52,182 nt of DNA, taken from assembly GCF_022229005.1 (NCBI RefSeq), contig NZ_JAKKFD010000063.1, positions 1 through 52,182 of the forward strand, read 5' to 3'. Numbering within the stretch: the first letter of the stretch is position 1; each line of letters begins with the position of its first letter. The position numbers and the translations under genes were made by a program. Source of the stretch: Micromonospora trifolii (GTDB taxonomy: Bacteria; Actinomycetota; Actinomycetes; Mycobacteriales; Micromonosporaceae). A model generated the notes under the pieces. It saw only the letters and a program-made list of their open reading frames with translations. It was not told the DNA's origin and searched no databases. Positions 33,686-43,794 of this stretch are shown here, in pieces.

Positions 33686-35533
33686 TCACTCCGGGACGCG
33701 GCGGTAGGCGCCGTCGCTGGCCGAGGTGGCCATCGAGGCGTACGCGCGCAGCGCCGCCGACACCGGGCGCTGTCGATCGGTCGGGGTGTACGGCTTGTCG
33801 CGCTTCTCCTCGGCCACCCGTCGTGCCTCCAGCTCCTCGGCGGGCACGTTCAGCTCGATCAACCGGCCCGGGATGTCGATGACGACCTCGTCGCCGTCGC
33901 GGACCAGGGCGATCAGCCCGCCGGAGGCCGCCTCGGGCGAGACGTGCCCGATGGAGAGCCCCGAGGTGCCACCGGAGAAACGGCCGTCGGTGAGCAGCGC
34001 GCAGGAGCGGCCCAGCCCGCGTCCCTTGAGGAACGAGGTGGGGTAGAGCATCTCCTGCATGCCGGGGCCGCCCTTGGGCCCCTCGTACCGGATCACCACG
34101 ACGTCTCCGGCGACGACCTGCTTGGCGAGGATCGCGGTCACCGCGTCGTCCTGCGACTCGTAGACCTTCGCCGGGCCACGGAAGGTCAGGCAGTCGTCGG
34201 GCACGCCGGCGGTCTTCACCACGCTGCCCTCGGGTGCCAGGTTGCCGTGCAGGATGGCCAGCCCACCGTCGGCGGAGTAGGCGTGCTCGCGGTCCCGGAT
34301 GCAGCCGCCGGCCGCGTCGGTGTCCAGCGACGACCACCGGTTGGTGGTGGAGAACGGTTCGACGGTACGCACGCCGCCGGGGGCGGCGTGGAACAGCTCG
34401 ACGGCCGTCGGGGTGGGGGAGCCACCGCGCACGTCCCAGTCGGTCAGCCACTGCGCGAGAGAGGGGGAGTGCACGGCCCACACGTCCCGGTTGAGCTGCC
34501 CCGCCCGGTCGAGTTCGCCGAGGATCGCCGGAATGCCACCGGCCCGGTGCACGTCCTCCATGTGGTAGTTCGGTGAGTTCGGCGCGACCTTGGCCAGGCA
34601 CGGCACCCGCCGGGAGATCGCGTCGATGTCGGAGACGCCGAAGTCCATCTCCGCCTCGCGGGCGGCGGCGAGCAGGTGCAGCACCGTGTTGGTGGAGCCG
34701 CCCATCGCCACGTCCAGGGCGACGGCGTTCTCGAAGGCTTCCTTGGAGGCGACCGTACGCGGCAGCACCGAGTCGTCGTCGCCGTCGTACCACCGCTTGG
34801 AGATCTCCACGATGGTCCGGCCGGCCTCGACGAAGAGCGACCGGCGGGCGGCGTGGGTGGCCAGCGTCGAGCCGTTGCCGGGCAGGGCGAGCCCGATCGC
34901 CTCGGTGAGGCAGTTCATCGAGTTGGCGGTGAACATGCCGGAGCAGGAGCCGCAGGTCGGGCAGGCGGAGCGTTCGATCTCACCGAGCTGCTCGTCGGTG
35001 ACCGCCTCGTTGGAGGAGGCGATCATCGCGTCGATCAGGTCGATCTTGCTGTGCACGACGCCCTCGATCGCCATCGTCTTGCCGGCCTCCATCGGGCCGC
35101 CGGAGACGAAGACGGTCGGGATGTTGAGCCGCAACGCGGCCAGCAGCATCCCGGGGGTGATCTTGTCGCAGTTGGAGATGCAGACCAGGGCGTCCGCGCA
35201 GTGCGCGTTGACCATGTATTCGACAGCGTCGGCGATCAGCTCACGGCTGGGCAGCGAGTAGAGCATGCCGCCGTGGCCCATCGCGATGCCGTCGTCGACG
35301 GCGATGGTGTTGAACTCCCGGCCCACCCCGCCGGCCTCGGCGACCGCGTCGGCGACCAGGCCACCCATGTCCTTGAGGTGTACGTGACCAGGCACGAACT
35401 GGGTGAAACTGTTGGCGATGGCGACGATCGGCTTGCCGAAATCGTCGTCGGTCATCCCGGTGGCCCGCCAGAGGGCCCGGGCGCCGGCCATCGTCCGACC
35501 GTGTGTGGAGGTCCTCGACCGCAGCTCAGGCAT
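33686..35533 (-). CDS. ilvD: Dihydroxy-acid dehydratase
   Basis: The enzyme (615 aa) dehydrates 2,3-dihydroxyisovalerate and 2,3-dihydroxy-3-methylvalerate, the third common step to valine, leucine and isoleucine. Iron-sulfur cluster cysteines appear as Cys122 in CISNCDKITPGM and the Cys191/194/197 group CPTCGSCSG; VDDGIAMGHGGM holds metal-binding acids. The end YASMATSASDGAYRRVP is typical. ATG 35533 is preceded by CATGCT and only 7 nt, with no Shine-Dalgarno sequence, so the mRNA may be leaderless. It is on the opposite strand from ilvBNC, divergent from a GGDEF-EAL gene. Confidence 0.97.
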   Translation of the reverse strand: MPELRSRTSTHGRTMAGARALWRATGMTDDDFGKPIVAIANSFTQFVPGHVHLKDMGGLVADAVAEAGGVGREFNTIAVDDGIAMGHGGMLYSLPSRELIADAVEYMVNAHCADALVCISNCDKITPGMLLAALRLNIPTVFVSGGPMEAGKTMAIEGVVHSKIDLIDAMIASSNEAVTDEQLGEIERSACPTCGSCSGMFTANSMNCLTEAIGLALPGNGSTLATHAARRSLFVEAGRTIVEISKRWYDGDDDSVLPRTVASKEAFENAVALDVAMGGSTNTVLHLLAAAREAEMDFGVSDIDAISRRVPCLAKVAPNSPNYHMEDVHRAGGIPAILGELDRAGQLNRDVWAVHSPSLAQWLTDWDVRGGSPTPTAVELFHAAPGGVRTVEPFSTTNRWSSLDTDAAGGCIRDREHAYSADGGLAILHGNLAPEGSVVKTAGVPDDCLTFRGPAKVYESQDDAVTAILAKQVVAGDVVVIRYEGPKGGPGMQEMLYPTSFLKGRGLGRSCALLTDGRFSGGTSGLSIGHVSPEAASGGLIALVRDGDEVVIDIPGRLIELNVPAEELEARRVAEEKRDKPYTPTDRQRPVSAALRAYASMATSASDGAYRRVPE

Positions 35534-35644
35534 ACATACCAGCATGACACCGTCGGCGCGCCGGCCCACCCGGGTATCTGCCGTGTCCCAACAGATGCAC
35601 ACTCAGCCCCCCATGACGTGCGCCCATCCGGCACTCTTGGAGGC

Positions 35645-38017
35645 GTGCATTTTCCACCGGGCATGGTCGCTGTCGCGGCGCTCAGCGGGCTCGTCGCCGC
35701 GGTGGCCGTCGTGCTGCTGACCATCGTCGCCCGGCGGCGGACGGGTCGGCGTCGACCGGCACACGTGCTGCTCGCGGCGGCCGCCGGAGGTGCGCTGCTC
35801 AGCCTCCTGACCGGGGTGCTCGCCGCGCTCAGCGCCAACGACCACTGGGCCCACGAGCAGGGTCAGCGCACCGGTTGGGCGACAGTGGTGGCGATCGGCA
35901 CGGCGGTGAGCGGGCTGGCCTTCGCCGCTGGTCTGCTCCGGCTGCCCGGGGTGGCCGCCACCGCTGCGGGAACGGCCCGGCTCGCCCTGGACGGGTTGGT
36001 CATGGCGGCGGCGCTGTGGTTCGTCGGTTGGGTGCTCTTCTCCGAGCCCACCCGGTTGCTCGGTGCCGCCACCCCGATGGCCTGCCCGGCGATCCTGGTG
36101 GCCACCGTGAGCGCCGCGCTCGGTGCCGGGCTTGTCGTGATCATCGTCTTCCGGGCCGCCACCCCACGTCGACGGCTCGCCGCGCTGGGCGCCGGCATCA
36201 GCGCGGTGACCTGCGGCGGGCTGGGTCTGAGCGCCGGGCTCTGCCAGGCCGGGCCGACAATGGCGCTGACCGGTGCGGCGATGCTCGCCGCCGGCCTGCT
36301 GACAGTGGCGCTCGCGGTCCACCGGGCCGACCGGCCGGGGCAGGTCGACCTGGACCTGGTCGGGAGCGACGGCGAGTACGCGATCGCTCCGATGCTGGCG
36401 ATGGCCGCCTCGGCGATGTACCACCTCGCCCAGGACGGCCGGTTCACAGCGGCCGGCATCGTGGCCGGCAGTGTGGAGGGCTTCGCCCTGGTGGCACGGC
36501 AGTACCTCACCCTGCGCGACGTCCGCGGGTACGCGGGCCGCCTGGCCGAGCGTGAGGCGCACTTCCGTGAGCTGGCGCACACCGATCCGCTGACGTCGTT
36601 GGCGAACCGGCGCGGGCTGCTCCGGGCGCTGCACCGCAACGCCGCGGACCACAACCCGTGTGTGCTGCTCGGCCTTGACCTGGACGGTTTCAAGAACGTC
36701 AACGACATGCGGGGCCACGACGTGGGCGACGCCGTGCTGGCCGAGGTGGGCCGGCGGCTGCGCGGCAACCTGCGCCCCGGCGACGTGGCCGCCCGGTTGG
36801 GTGGCGACGAGTTCGCCGTGCTCATGCAGGGCCGCCCGGTCGAGGCGGACCGGGTCGCCGAACGGCTCCTCGGGGTGCTCAACCGCCCCTACGACCAGCC
36901 GGAGGGGCCGGTCTTCCTGTCGGTGAGCATCGGCGTGGCCGACTGGGCGGACGAGCCGGACGTGGAGCTGCTGCTGCGCCACGCCGACCTGGCGTTGCGC
37001 TACGCCAAGCAGCGGGGGAAGAACCGCATCGAGCGGTACGACGCCGCGTACGACCTGCTGCTGCGCCGGCGTACGACTGTGGAGCACGAGCTGCGCGGGG
37101 CCATCGACCGCGACGAGCTGCGGTTGGCCTTCCAGCCGGTGGCGTCGCTGCCGTCGGTGCGGCCGGTCGGCGCCGAGGCGCTGCTCCGTTGGCACCATCC
37201 TGAGCTGGGCAACGTGCGTCCGGACGAGTTCATCCCGCTCGCCGAGGAGTGCGGGATGATCGCCCCGCTCGGCGCCTGGGTGCTGCATCAGGCCTGCTAC
37301 CAGCTCTCCCGGTGGCTGGCGGACGGGCACGACGTCTGGGTGTCGGTGAACGTCTCCCCACGTGAGCTGCACGCCCCGGAGTACGTGGTCCAGGTCGCCG
37401 AGGCGCTGCGCGCCCACCACGTGCCGCCGCAGCGGCTGGTGCTGGAGGTCACCGAGCACGCGGTCGCCACCGACCTGGACGAGCTGATCCGGCGGCTCAC
37501 AGCGCTGCGGTTGACCGGTGTCCGGATCGCGCTGGACGACTTCGGGGCCGGCTACTCGTCGCTGGGGCAGCTGCGCCGGTTGCCGATCGACATCCTCAAG
37601 ATCGATCACAGCCTGGTCGCCGAGCACGAGCCGGTCCATCCGGTCGGCCAGGACGGCCCGGCGTTCGCCCCGATGGTCGACATCGTCATGCGCCTGGGCC
37701 ACCAGTTGGGGCTGGAGGTGATCGCCGAGGGGGTGACCACTCCGACCGAGTTGGCAGCGGTGGTGGCCGCCGGTTGCCGCTTCGGCCAGGGCGCGCTCTT
37801 CGGCTGGGGGGTGCCGGCCGAGCACCTGGAGGCGATGCTGGAGGCGGCCACGTCCCCCGGTGCGCGTCCCGCTCCGGTGCCCGCGCCACGTCGCGTTGCG
37901 GGCGGGTCCGCCCAGCTCACCGCGCCTGCCGATGGCGCGTCGCCGGCCGGCGCGCCGACCTCCGTTAACCAACATATGGGATCAGTTGACTCATCGCGTG
38001 AGATGCGTCAGGCTTAG
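35645..38017 (+). CDS. Membrane GGDEF-EAL protein (c-di-GMP turnover), third in window
   Basis: The 790-aa protein has about nine hydrophobic helices in residues 5-300 (the first is VAVAALSGLVAAVAVVLL). A GGDEF domain follows (HTDPLTSLANRRG, LDLDGFKNVND, intact GGDEF at 386-390), then an EAL domain (Glu511 in GAEALLRW, NVSPREL, EVTEHAV, DDFGAGYSSL, KIDHSLV, EGVTTP). Both catalytic motifs look complete. A Pro/Ala-rich tail of about 50 residues ends the protein. The start is uncertain: GTG 35645 and ATG 35663 are both possible, and GGAGG is too close to the first. The ilvB-leader promoter lies within its last codons. Confidence 0.9.
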   Translation: MHFPPGMVAVAALSGLVAAVAVVLLTIVARRRTGRRRPAHVLLAAAAGGALLSLLTGVLAALSANDHWAHEQGQRTGWATVVAIGTAVSGLAFAAGLLRLPGVAATAAGTARLALDGLVMAAALWFVGWVLFSEPTRLLGAATPMACPAILVATVSAALGAGLVVIIVFRAATPRRRLAALGAGISAVTCGGLGLSAGLCQAGPTMALTGAAMLAAGLLTVALAVHRADRPGQVDLDLVGSDGEYAIAPMLAMAASAMYHLAQDGRFTAAGIVAGSVEGFALVARQYLTLRDVRGYAGRLAEREAHFRELAHTDPLTSLANRRGLLRALHRNAADHNPCVLLGLDLDGFKNVNDMRGHDVGDAVLAEVGRRLRGNLRPGDVAARLGGDEFAVLMQGRPVEADRVAERLLGVLNRPYDQPEGPVFLSVSIGVADWADEPDVELLLRHADLALRYAKQRGKNRIERYDAAYDLLLRRRTTVEHELRGAIDRDELRLAFQPVASLPSVRPVGAEALLRWHHPELGNVRPDEFIPLAEECGMIAPLGAWVLHQACYQLSRWLADGHDVWVSVNVSPRELHAPEYVVQVAEALRAHHVPPQRLVLEVTEHAVATDLDELIRRLTALRLTGVRIALDDFGAGYSSLGQLRRLPIDILKIDHSLVAEHEPVHPVGQDGPAFAPMVDIVMRLGHQLGLEVIAEGVTTPTELAAVVAAGCRFGQGALFGWGVPAEHLEAMLEAATSPGARPAPVPAPRRVAGGSAQLTAPADGASPAGAPTSVNQHMGSVDSSREMRQA
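37986..38014 (+). promoter_or_regulatory. Promoter of the ilvB leader, inside the preceding gene
   Basis: TTGACT (37986-37991) and CAGGCT (38009-38014) are spaced 17 nt. The predicted start is around 38020-38022, that is, at the ATG of the leader peptide, so the leader would be translated without a ribosome-binding site. The promoter overlaps the last codons and stop of the GGDEF-EAL gene. Confidence 0.55.
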
Positions 38018-38021
38018 CCGC

Positions 38022-38057
38022 ATGTCGTCGTACCGGTCGCTGCGAGTACTTACCTGA
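38022..38057 (+). CDS. ilvB leader peptide (MSSYRSLRVLT)
   Basis: This 11-codon ORF starts at the predicted transcription start and stops immediately before an 11-bp hairpin and an intrinsic terminator. It contains Leu, Val and Leu in residues 7-10, encoded CTG, GTA and CTT; GTA and CTT are rare in this GC-rich genome, so ribosomes should be sensitive to charged tRNA supply. Leader-peptide attenuation of ilvB is established in several Actinobacteria, which supports the call. Confidence 0.75.
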   Translation: MSSYRSLRVLT

Positions 38058-38116
38058 GCGCACTCTCCCTCACCGAGAGTGCGCTGGCCCCGTGCATCTG
38101 CACGAGGGCCGTTTTT
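38057..38116 (+). terminator. ilvB attenuator: pause hairpin plus intrinsic terminator
   Basis: The first hairpin has 11-bp arms (38057-38067 and 38075-38085) and begins at the leader stop codon. The second, 38086-38110, has a GGCCC/GGGCC base, one bulge and an inner CGTGCA/TGCACG stem. It is followed by GTTTTTA, one of the few real T-runs in the window. An exclusive antiterminator pairing was not identified by eye. The element might also end the GGDEF-EAL transcript. Confidence 0.8.
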
Positions 38117-38205
38117 ATTGCCATCGGAACCTGGCGAAGCGGGCCGCGCCCGCGTCGCATCGCTTGACTAGCCACCAGCCACTCCAGCCGAAGGCCAGAA
38201 CCGCC

Positions 38206-40086
38206 ATGACGAGACCCACGCCCGAGACCCTCGCCCACACCGCCCGCCGGGCCCGCGCGGCCGCCGACCCGACCCTCGACGTCGACCAGGCCGCCACGCG
38301 CACGGCCACCCCGGCCGCCCCGGCGGTACGGCCCGCCGCCGCGACCCCGATCTCCGGGGCCAGCTCGCTCGTGCGGTCCCTTGAGGCGCTCGAGGTCGAC
38401 GTCGTCTTCGGCATTCCGGGCGGCGCGATCCTGCCGGCGTACGACCCGCTCTACGACTCGACGGTCCGGCACATCCTGGTGCGACACGAGCAGGGCGCGG
38501 GGCACGCGGCGACCGGCTACGCGCAGGCCACCGGCAAGGTCGGCGTCTGCATCGCCACCTCCGGCCCGGGCGCGACGAACCTGGTCACCCCGATCGCCGA
38601 CGCGTACATGGACTCGGTGGCGATGGTGGCGATCACCGGGCAGGTGGCCAGCCCCTTGATCGGCACCGACGGCTTCCAGGAAGCGGACATCCAGGGCATC
38701 ACCCTGCCGATCACCAAGCACAACTTCCTCGTGCAGAACGCCGAGGAGATCCCCCGGGTGCTGGCCGAGGCGTTCCACCTGGCCAGCAGCGGGCGACCCG
38801 GCCCGGTGCTGGTCGACATCCCCAAGGACGTGCTCCAGGCGTCGACCACCTTCTCCTGGCCGCCGACCCTGGACCTGCCCGGCTACCGGCCCACCCTGCA
38901 CCCGCACGGCAAGCAGATCCGGGAGGCGGCACGGTTGATGGCTGCGGCCCGACGGCCGGTGCTCTACGTGGGCGGCGGGGTGCTCAAGGCCGGTGCCACC
39001 GACGGGCTGCGCCGGCTGGCCGAGCTGACCGGCATCCCTGTCGTCACCACGCTGATGGCGCTCGGCGCGTTCCCGGACTCGCACCAGCAGCACCTCGGCA
39101 TGCCCGGCATGCACGGCACCGTCGCCGCGGTCTACGGCCTGCAGAAGGCGGATCTGATCGTCGCGCTGGGCGCACGTTTCGACGACCGGGTCACCGGCAA
39201 ACTGGACTCGTTCGCCCCGGATGCGGCAGTGGTCCACGCGGACATCGACCCCGCCGAGATCGGCAAGAACCGGCACGTGGACGTGCCGATCGTCGGCGAC
39301 GCCAAGCACGTCATCGACGAGCTGGTCGCCGCGGTCACCGCCGAGCGGTCGGCGGGGCGCACCACCGACCTCGGTGACTGGTGGACGCAGCTGGACGACC
39401 TGCGCAACCGTTACCCGCTGGGCTACGACGAGCCGGTCGACGGGACCCTGTCCCCGCAGTACGTCATCAAGCGGCTGGGCGAGATCGTCGGCCCGGACGC
39501 GATCTTCGTGGCGGGGGTGGGCCAGCACCAGATGTGGGCGTCGCAGTTCATCTCCTACGAGAAGCCGTACACCTGGTTGAATTCCGGCGGCCTCGGCACG
39601 ATGGGCTACGCGGTTCCGGCGGCGATGGGCGCCAAGGTCGGCAAGCCGGACACTGTGGTCTGGGCGGTGGACGGTGACGGCTGCTTCCAGATGACCAACC
39701 AGGAGTTGGCGACCTGCGCGTTGGAGGGCATCCCGGTCAAGATCGCCGTCATCAACAACGGCAACCTCGGCATGGTCCGGCAGTGGCAGACGCTCTTCTA
39801 CAACGAGCGCTACTCCAACACCGAGCTCGGCACCCACAAGCACCGCATCCCCGACTTCGTCAAGCTCGCCGAGGCCCTGGGCTGTGTCGGGCTGCGGTGC
39901 GAGAGCGCCGACGACGTGGACAAGACCATCGCCGCCGCCATGGAGATCAACGACGCCCCCGTGGTGATCGACTTCGTGGTCGGCAAGGACGCGATGGTGT
40001 GGCCGATGGTCGCCGCCGGCACCAGCAACGACGAGATCATGTTCGCCCGCGGCGTCCGCCCGGCCTTCGACGAGGATGACATTTGA
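38206..40086 (+). CDS. ilvB: Acetolactate synthase, large (catalytic) subunit
   Basis: This ThDP- and FAD-dependent enzyme (626 aa) condenses two pyruvates, or pyruvate and 2-oxobutyrate, in the first common step of branched-chain synthesis. Visible features are VFGIPGGAILPAYDPL, RHEQGAGHAATGYAQATGKVGVCIATSGPGATN with the catalytic Glu, the FAD domain (LGARFDDRVTGKL) and the ThDP motif GDGCFQMTNQELATC through NNGNLGMVRQWQ. The first 55 residues are Ala/Thr/Arg-rich and unconserved, which is common in actinobacteria. Start ATG 38206 lies 90 nt beyond the attenuator. It is followed at 1 nt by a small ORF and then ilvN. Confidence 0.97.
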   Translation: MTRPTPETLAHTARRARAAADPTLDVDQAATRTATPAAPAVRPAAATPISGASSLVRSLEALEVDVVFGIPGGAILPAYDPLYDSTVRHILVRHEQGAGHAATGYAQATGKVGVCIATSGPGATNLVTPIADAYMDSVAMVAITGQVASPLIGTDGFQEADIQGITLPITKHNFLVQNAEEIPRVLAEAFHLASSGRPGPVLVDIPKDVLQASTTFSWPPTLDLPGYRPTLHPHGKQIREAARLMAAARRPVLYVGGGVLKAGATDGLRRLAELTGIPVVTTLMALGAFPDSHQQHLGMPGMHGTVAAVYGLQKADLIVALGARFDDRVTGKLDSFAPDAAVVHADIDPAEIGKNRHVDVPIVGDAKHVIDELVAAVTAERSAGRTTDLGDWWTQLDDLRNRYPLGYDEPVDGTLSPQYVIKRLGEIVGPDAIFVAGVGQHQMWASQFISYEKPYTWLNSGGLGTMGYAVPAAMGAKVGKPDTVVWAVDGDGCFQMTNQELATCALEGIPVKIAVINNGNLGMVRQWQTLFYNERYSNTELGTHKHRIPDFVKLAEALGCVGLRCESADDVDKTIAAAMEINDAPVVIDFVVGKDAMVWPMVAAGTSNDEIMFARGVRPAFDEDDI

Positions 40087-40087
40087 C

Positions 40088-40171
40088 ATGAGTGAGCACA
40101 GCGAACGAATCAGCAAGCTCAGCATTGCCAATGGTCGTGACGCGACCGAGCGAAGCGAGGCCGTGGCATGA
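40088..40171 (+). CDS. Possible 27-codon ORF coupling ilvB and ilvN
   Basis: An ATG 1 nt after the ilvB stop opens a 27-codon frame (starts MSEHSERISK, ends TERSEAVA) whose TGA overlaps the ilvN ATG as ATGA. The base composition is poorer in GC than the neighbours and the codons are unusual (CGA, ATT, AAT, GAA). It may keep ribosomes moving from ilvB to ilvN rather than make a useful peptide. No homologue is recognised. Confidence 0.35.
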   Translation: MSEHSERISKLSIANGRDATERSEAVA

Positions 40172-40683
40172 CGATGCATACGCTGTCCGTGCTGGTGGAG
40201 AACAAGCCCGGCGTGCTCGCCCGGGTCTCCGGCCTGTTCTCCCGGCGCGGGTTCAACATCGACAGCCTCGCGGTCGGCGAGACCGAGAACCCGGACGTCT
40301 CCCGGATCACCATCGTGGTCAACGCGGAGTCGTCGCCACTGGAGCAGGTCACCAAGCAGCTGAACAAGCTGGTCAACGTACTCAAGATCGTTGAGCTGGA
40401 TCCGCAGGTCTCGGTCGCCCGGGAGTTGCTGCTGGTGAAGGTTCGCGCCGACCGGTCCGCGCGGTCGCAGGTGCTGGAGACCGTCAACCTGTTCCGCGCC
40501 CGGGTGGTCGACGTCGCACCGGACACGCTGACCATCGAGGCCACCGGCACCCCGGACAAGCTCGACGCGCTGCTGCGCGACCTCGAGGCGTTCGGCATCA
40601 AGGAAATGGTCCAGTCCGGGTTGGTGGCCATCGGGCGCGGCTCGCGTTCGATCACCGCCGGTCCCGCGCTGCGGGCCGCCTGA
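40168..40683 (+). CDS. ilvN: Acetolactate synthase, small (regulatory) subunit
   Basis: The subunit is 171 aa. An N-terminal ACT domain (HTLSVLVENKPGVLARVSGLFSRRGFNIDSLAVGETE in parts) binds valine for feedback inhibition. The C-terminal domain (VARELLLVKVRAD, VVDVAPDTLTIEATGTPDKL, FGIKEMVQSGLVAIGRG) activates the large subunit. Length and sequence match the IlvN/IlvH family. There is no good Shine-Dalgarno sequence, so translation probably depends on coupling from ilvB through the short overlapping ORF. Confidence 0.96.
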   Translation: MTMHTLSVLVENKPGVLARVSGLFSRRGFNIDSLAVGETENPDVSRITIVVNAESSPLEQVTKQLNKLVNVLKIVELDPQVSVARELLLVKVRADRSARSQVLETVNLFRARVVDVAPDTLTIEATGTPDKLDALLRDLEAFGIKEMVQSGLVAIGRGSRSITAGPALRAA

Positions 40684-40774
40684 CCCGCCGGTCGGCCCTC
40701 GGCCGGCCGTCCCGGAATTCATCCGCACAGACCACGACGGGCCGCCCCGGCCGTCGTACGAAAGGGAAGTTCTC

Positions 40775-41788
<1,014 letters not shown>

Positions 41789-42176
41789 CCCGTTCGAACG
41801 ATCTACCGACAGGCCCTGGGCCGGCGCTCTCCCCAGCGCCGCTCCGGGGCTGCCCGGCATGCTGCCGCCCGTCGATACGTCGGGCGGCAGTGCTCGTGCG
41901 CCACGACCCTCCCGCAGTGGCCGGGTGACCGACGCCGCCGGTGCTCGGCGTGGCCGGAGCAACCGTGTCGGTCCGGTGAACGGCCGATGTCCGTCGCCCG
42001 ACCGGGCGTGTGAGGGCACTCACCCTGAAGAGCGGAACACGCCGACCAGCGGGGCCCCTACGATCGCCTGTAGGTGCAGCAGCCGGCACCTGACGGCCAC
42101 GGCACGGATCAGCGCAGGGCGCAGTGCGGCGCCCCGCCGCCCGGGCCGATCGCAAACACGACCTCTACGAGGACCG
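41789..42176 (+). other. 388-bp spacer between ilvC and serA
   Basis: It contains the ilvC terminator hairpin. Beyond that, TACGAT at 42059-42064 is a possible -10 box for serA (leader about 110 nt) without a convincing -35. GAGGA sits just before the serA ATG. No leader peptide rich in serine or branched-chain codons and no riboswitch pattern was seen. Confidence 0.4.
41862..41890 (+). terminator. ilvBNC operon terminator hairpin
   Basis: CTGCCGCCCG (41862-41871) pairs perfectly with CGGGCGGCAG (41881-41890), loop 9 nt, about 75 nt after ilvC. No T-run. Confidence 0.65.
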
Positions 42177-43775
42177 ATGAATCCTGTCGTACTGATCGCC
42201 GAAGAACTCGCCCCCGCCGCCATCGAGGTGCTCGCCCACGACTTCGACGTCCGTCACGTCGACGGCACCGACCGTCCGGCCCTGCTCTCGGCGCTCTCCG
42301 AGGCCGACGCCGTCATCGTGCGCAGCGCGACCCAGATCGACGCCGAGGCGGTCGCCGCCGCGCCGCGACTCAAGGTGGTCGCCCGGGCGGGCGTCGGGCT
42401 GGACAACGTCGAGGTGCCGGCCGCCACCGCGCGGGGCGTCATGGTCGTCAACGCGCCCACCTCCAACATCGTCTCCGCCGCCGAGCAGGCCGTCGCGCTG
42501 CTGCTCGCCGTCGCCCGTAACACCGCGAGCGCCAGTGGCGCGCTCAAGGCGGGGGAGTGGAAGCGGTCGAAGTACACAGGCGTCGAGGTGCAGGGCAAGA
42601 CGGTCGGGGTGGTCGGTCTGGGTCGTATCGGGGTGCTCTTCGCCCAGCGCATCGCCGCGTTCGGCACCCGGCTGATCGCGTACGACCCGTACATCCAGCC
42701 GGCCCGTGCGGCGCAGCTCGGCGTCCGCCTGGTCGGCCTGGAGGAGTTGCTGCGGGAGAGCGACTTCATCTCCATCCACCTGCCGAAGACGCCGGAGACG
42801 GTGGGCCTGATCGGTGAGAAGGAGCTGGCGCTCGTCAAGCCCACGGTTCGCATCGTCAACGCCGCCCGGGGTGGGCTTGTCGACGAGCAGGCGCTCGCCG
42901 ACGCGATCGCCGAGGGCCGGGTCGCCGGCGCCGGCGTCGACGTGTACAGCAAGGAGCCGTGCACCTCGTCGCCGCTGTTCGCCTTCGACAACGTGGTGGC
43001 CACCCCGCACCTGGGCGCCTCCACCCACGAAGCGCAGGACAAGGCCGGTCTGGCCGTGGCCAAGAGCGTCAAGCTGGCGTTGCAGGGCGAGTTCGTCCCG
43101 GACGCGGTGAACGTGCAGGCCGGCGGTGTGGTCGCCGAGGACGTTCGGCCGCTGCTGCCGCTGGCGGAGAAGCTCGGCCGGGCGTTCACAGCGGTCGCCG
43201 GTGGGGTCGCCGCCAGCGTCACCGTCGAGGTCCGCGGTGAGATCGTCAGCCACGATGTGTCGGTGCTCAAGCTCGCCGCCACCAAGGGTCTGTTCAGTTC
43301 CGTGGTCGAGGAGCAGGTCACCTACGTCAACGCCCCGCACCTGGCCGCCGAGCGTGGCGTCGAGGTCTCCCTGGCCTCCCTGGCCGAGACGGCCGAGCAG
43401 CCGACCCTGGTCACCGTGCGCGGCGCGCTGCCGGACGGCCGGACGGTCAGTGTCTCCGGCACTGTCACCCACTCCGGCGCTCGGGACGTGCTGAAGCTGA
43501 CCGAGGTGGACGGCTTCGACGTGGAGATCGGCGCGGAGGGCATCCTGCTCTTCCTGCGCTACGCCGACCGGCCCGGTGTGGTCGGCACTGTCGGTACCCT
43601 GCTCGGCGAGTCGGGCATCAACATCGCCGCCATGCAGGTGGCTCGTCGGGAGGCGGGCGGTGAGACGCTGATGACGCTCACCGTCGACCAGGCGCTCGGC
43701 GCCGACCTGCTCACCTCGGCGGCCGAGTCGATCGGCGCCACGGCGGCCAGCGCCGCCGACCTGCGCGACGAGTAG
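42177..43775 (+). CDS. serA: D-3-phosphoglycerate dehydrogenase
   Basis: This is the first enzyme of serine synthesis, oxidising 3-phosphoglycerate to phosphohydroxypyruvate with NAD+. At 532 aa it is the long type-I form. The order is substrate domain (RSATQIDAEAVAAAPRLK), Rossmann core (VGVVGLGRIGVLFAQR), catalytic Arg/Glu/His region (NAARGGLVDE, GAGVDVYSKEP, ATPHLGAST), intervening ASB domain and a C-terminal ACT domain (LRYADRPGVVGTVGTLLGESGINIAAMQVAR) for serine feedback. It lies directly behind ilvBNC, a common actinobacterial order. Confidence 0.97.
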   Translation: MNPVVLIAEELAPAAIEVLAHDFDVRHVDGTDRPALLSALSEADAVIVRSATQIDAEAVAAAPRLKVVARAGVGLDNVEVPAATARGVMVVNAPTSNIVSAAEQAVALLLAVARNTASASGALKAGEWKRSKYTGVEVQGKTVGVVGLGRIGVLFAQRIAAFGTRLIAYDPYIQPARAAQLGVRLVGLEELLRESDFISIHLPKTPETVGLIGEKELALVKPTVRIVNAARGGLVDEQALADAIAEGRVAGAGVDVYSKEPCTSSPLFAFDNVVATPHLGASTHEAQDKAGLAVAKSVKLALQGEFVPDAVNVQAGGVVAEDVRPLLPLAEKLGRAFTAVAGGVAASVTVEVRGEIVSHDVSVLKLAATKGLFSSVVEEQVTYVNAPHLAAERGVEVSLASLAETAEQPTLVTVRGALPDGRTVSVSGTVTHSGARDVLKLTEVDGFDVEIGAEGILLFLRYADRPGVVGTVGTLLGESGINIAAMQVARREAGGETLMTLTVDQALGADLLTSAAESIGATAASAADLRDE

Positions 43776-43794
43776 TAGACGACAAACACCGTGG

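Noticed and set aside
35534..35602. Upstream extension of ilvD (MCICWDTADTR…)
   Set aside because: IlvD proteins begin at MPELRSRTSTHGRTMAG-like sequence; the extension lacks a ribosome site and matches nothing expected.
42001..42064. Search for a serine or branched-chain leader peptide before serA
   Set aside because: GTGAGGGCACTCACCCT forms only a weak stem, and no short ORF with regulatory codons and no terminator with a T-run follows.
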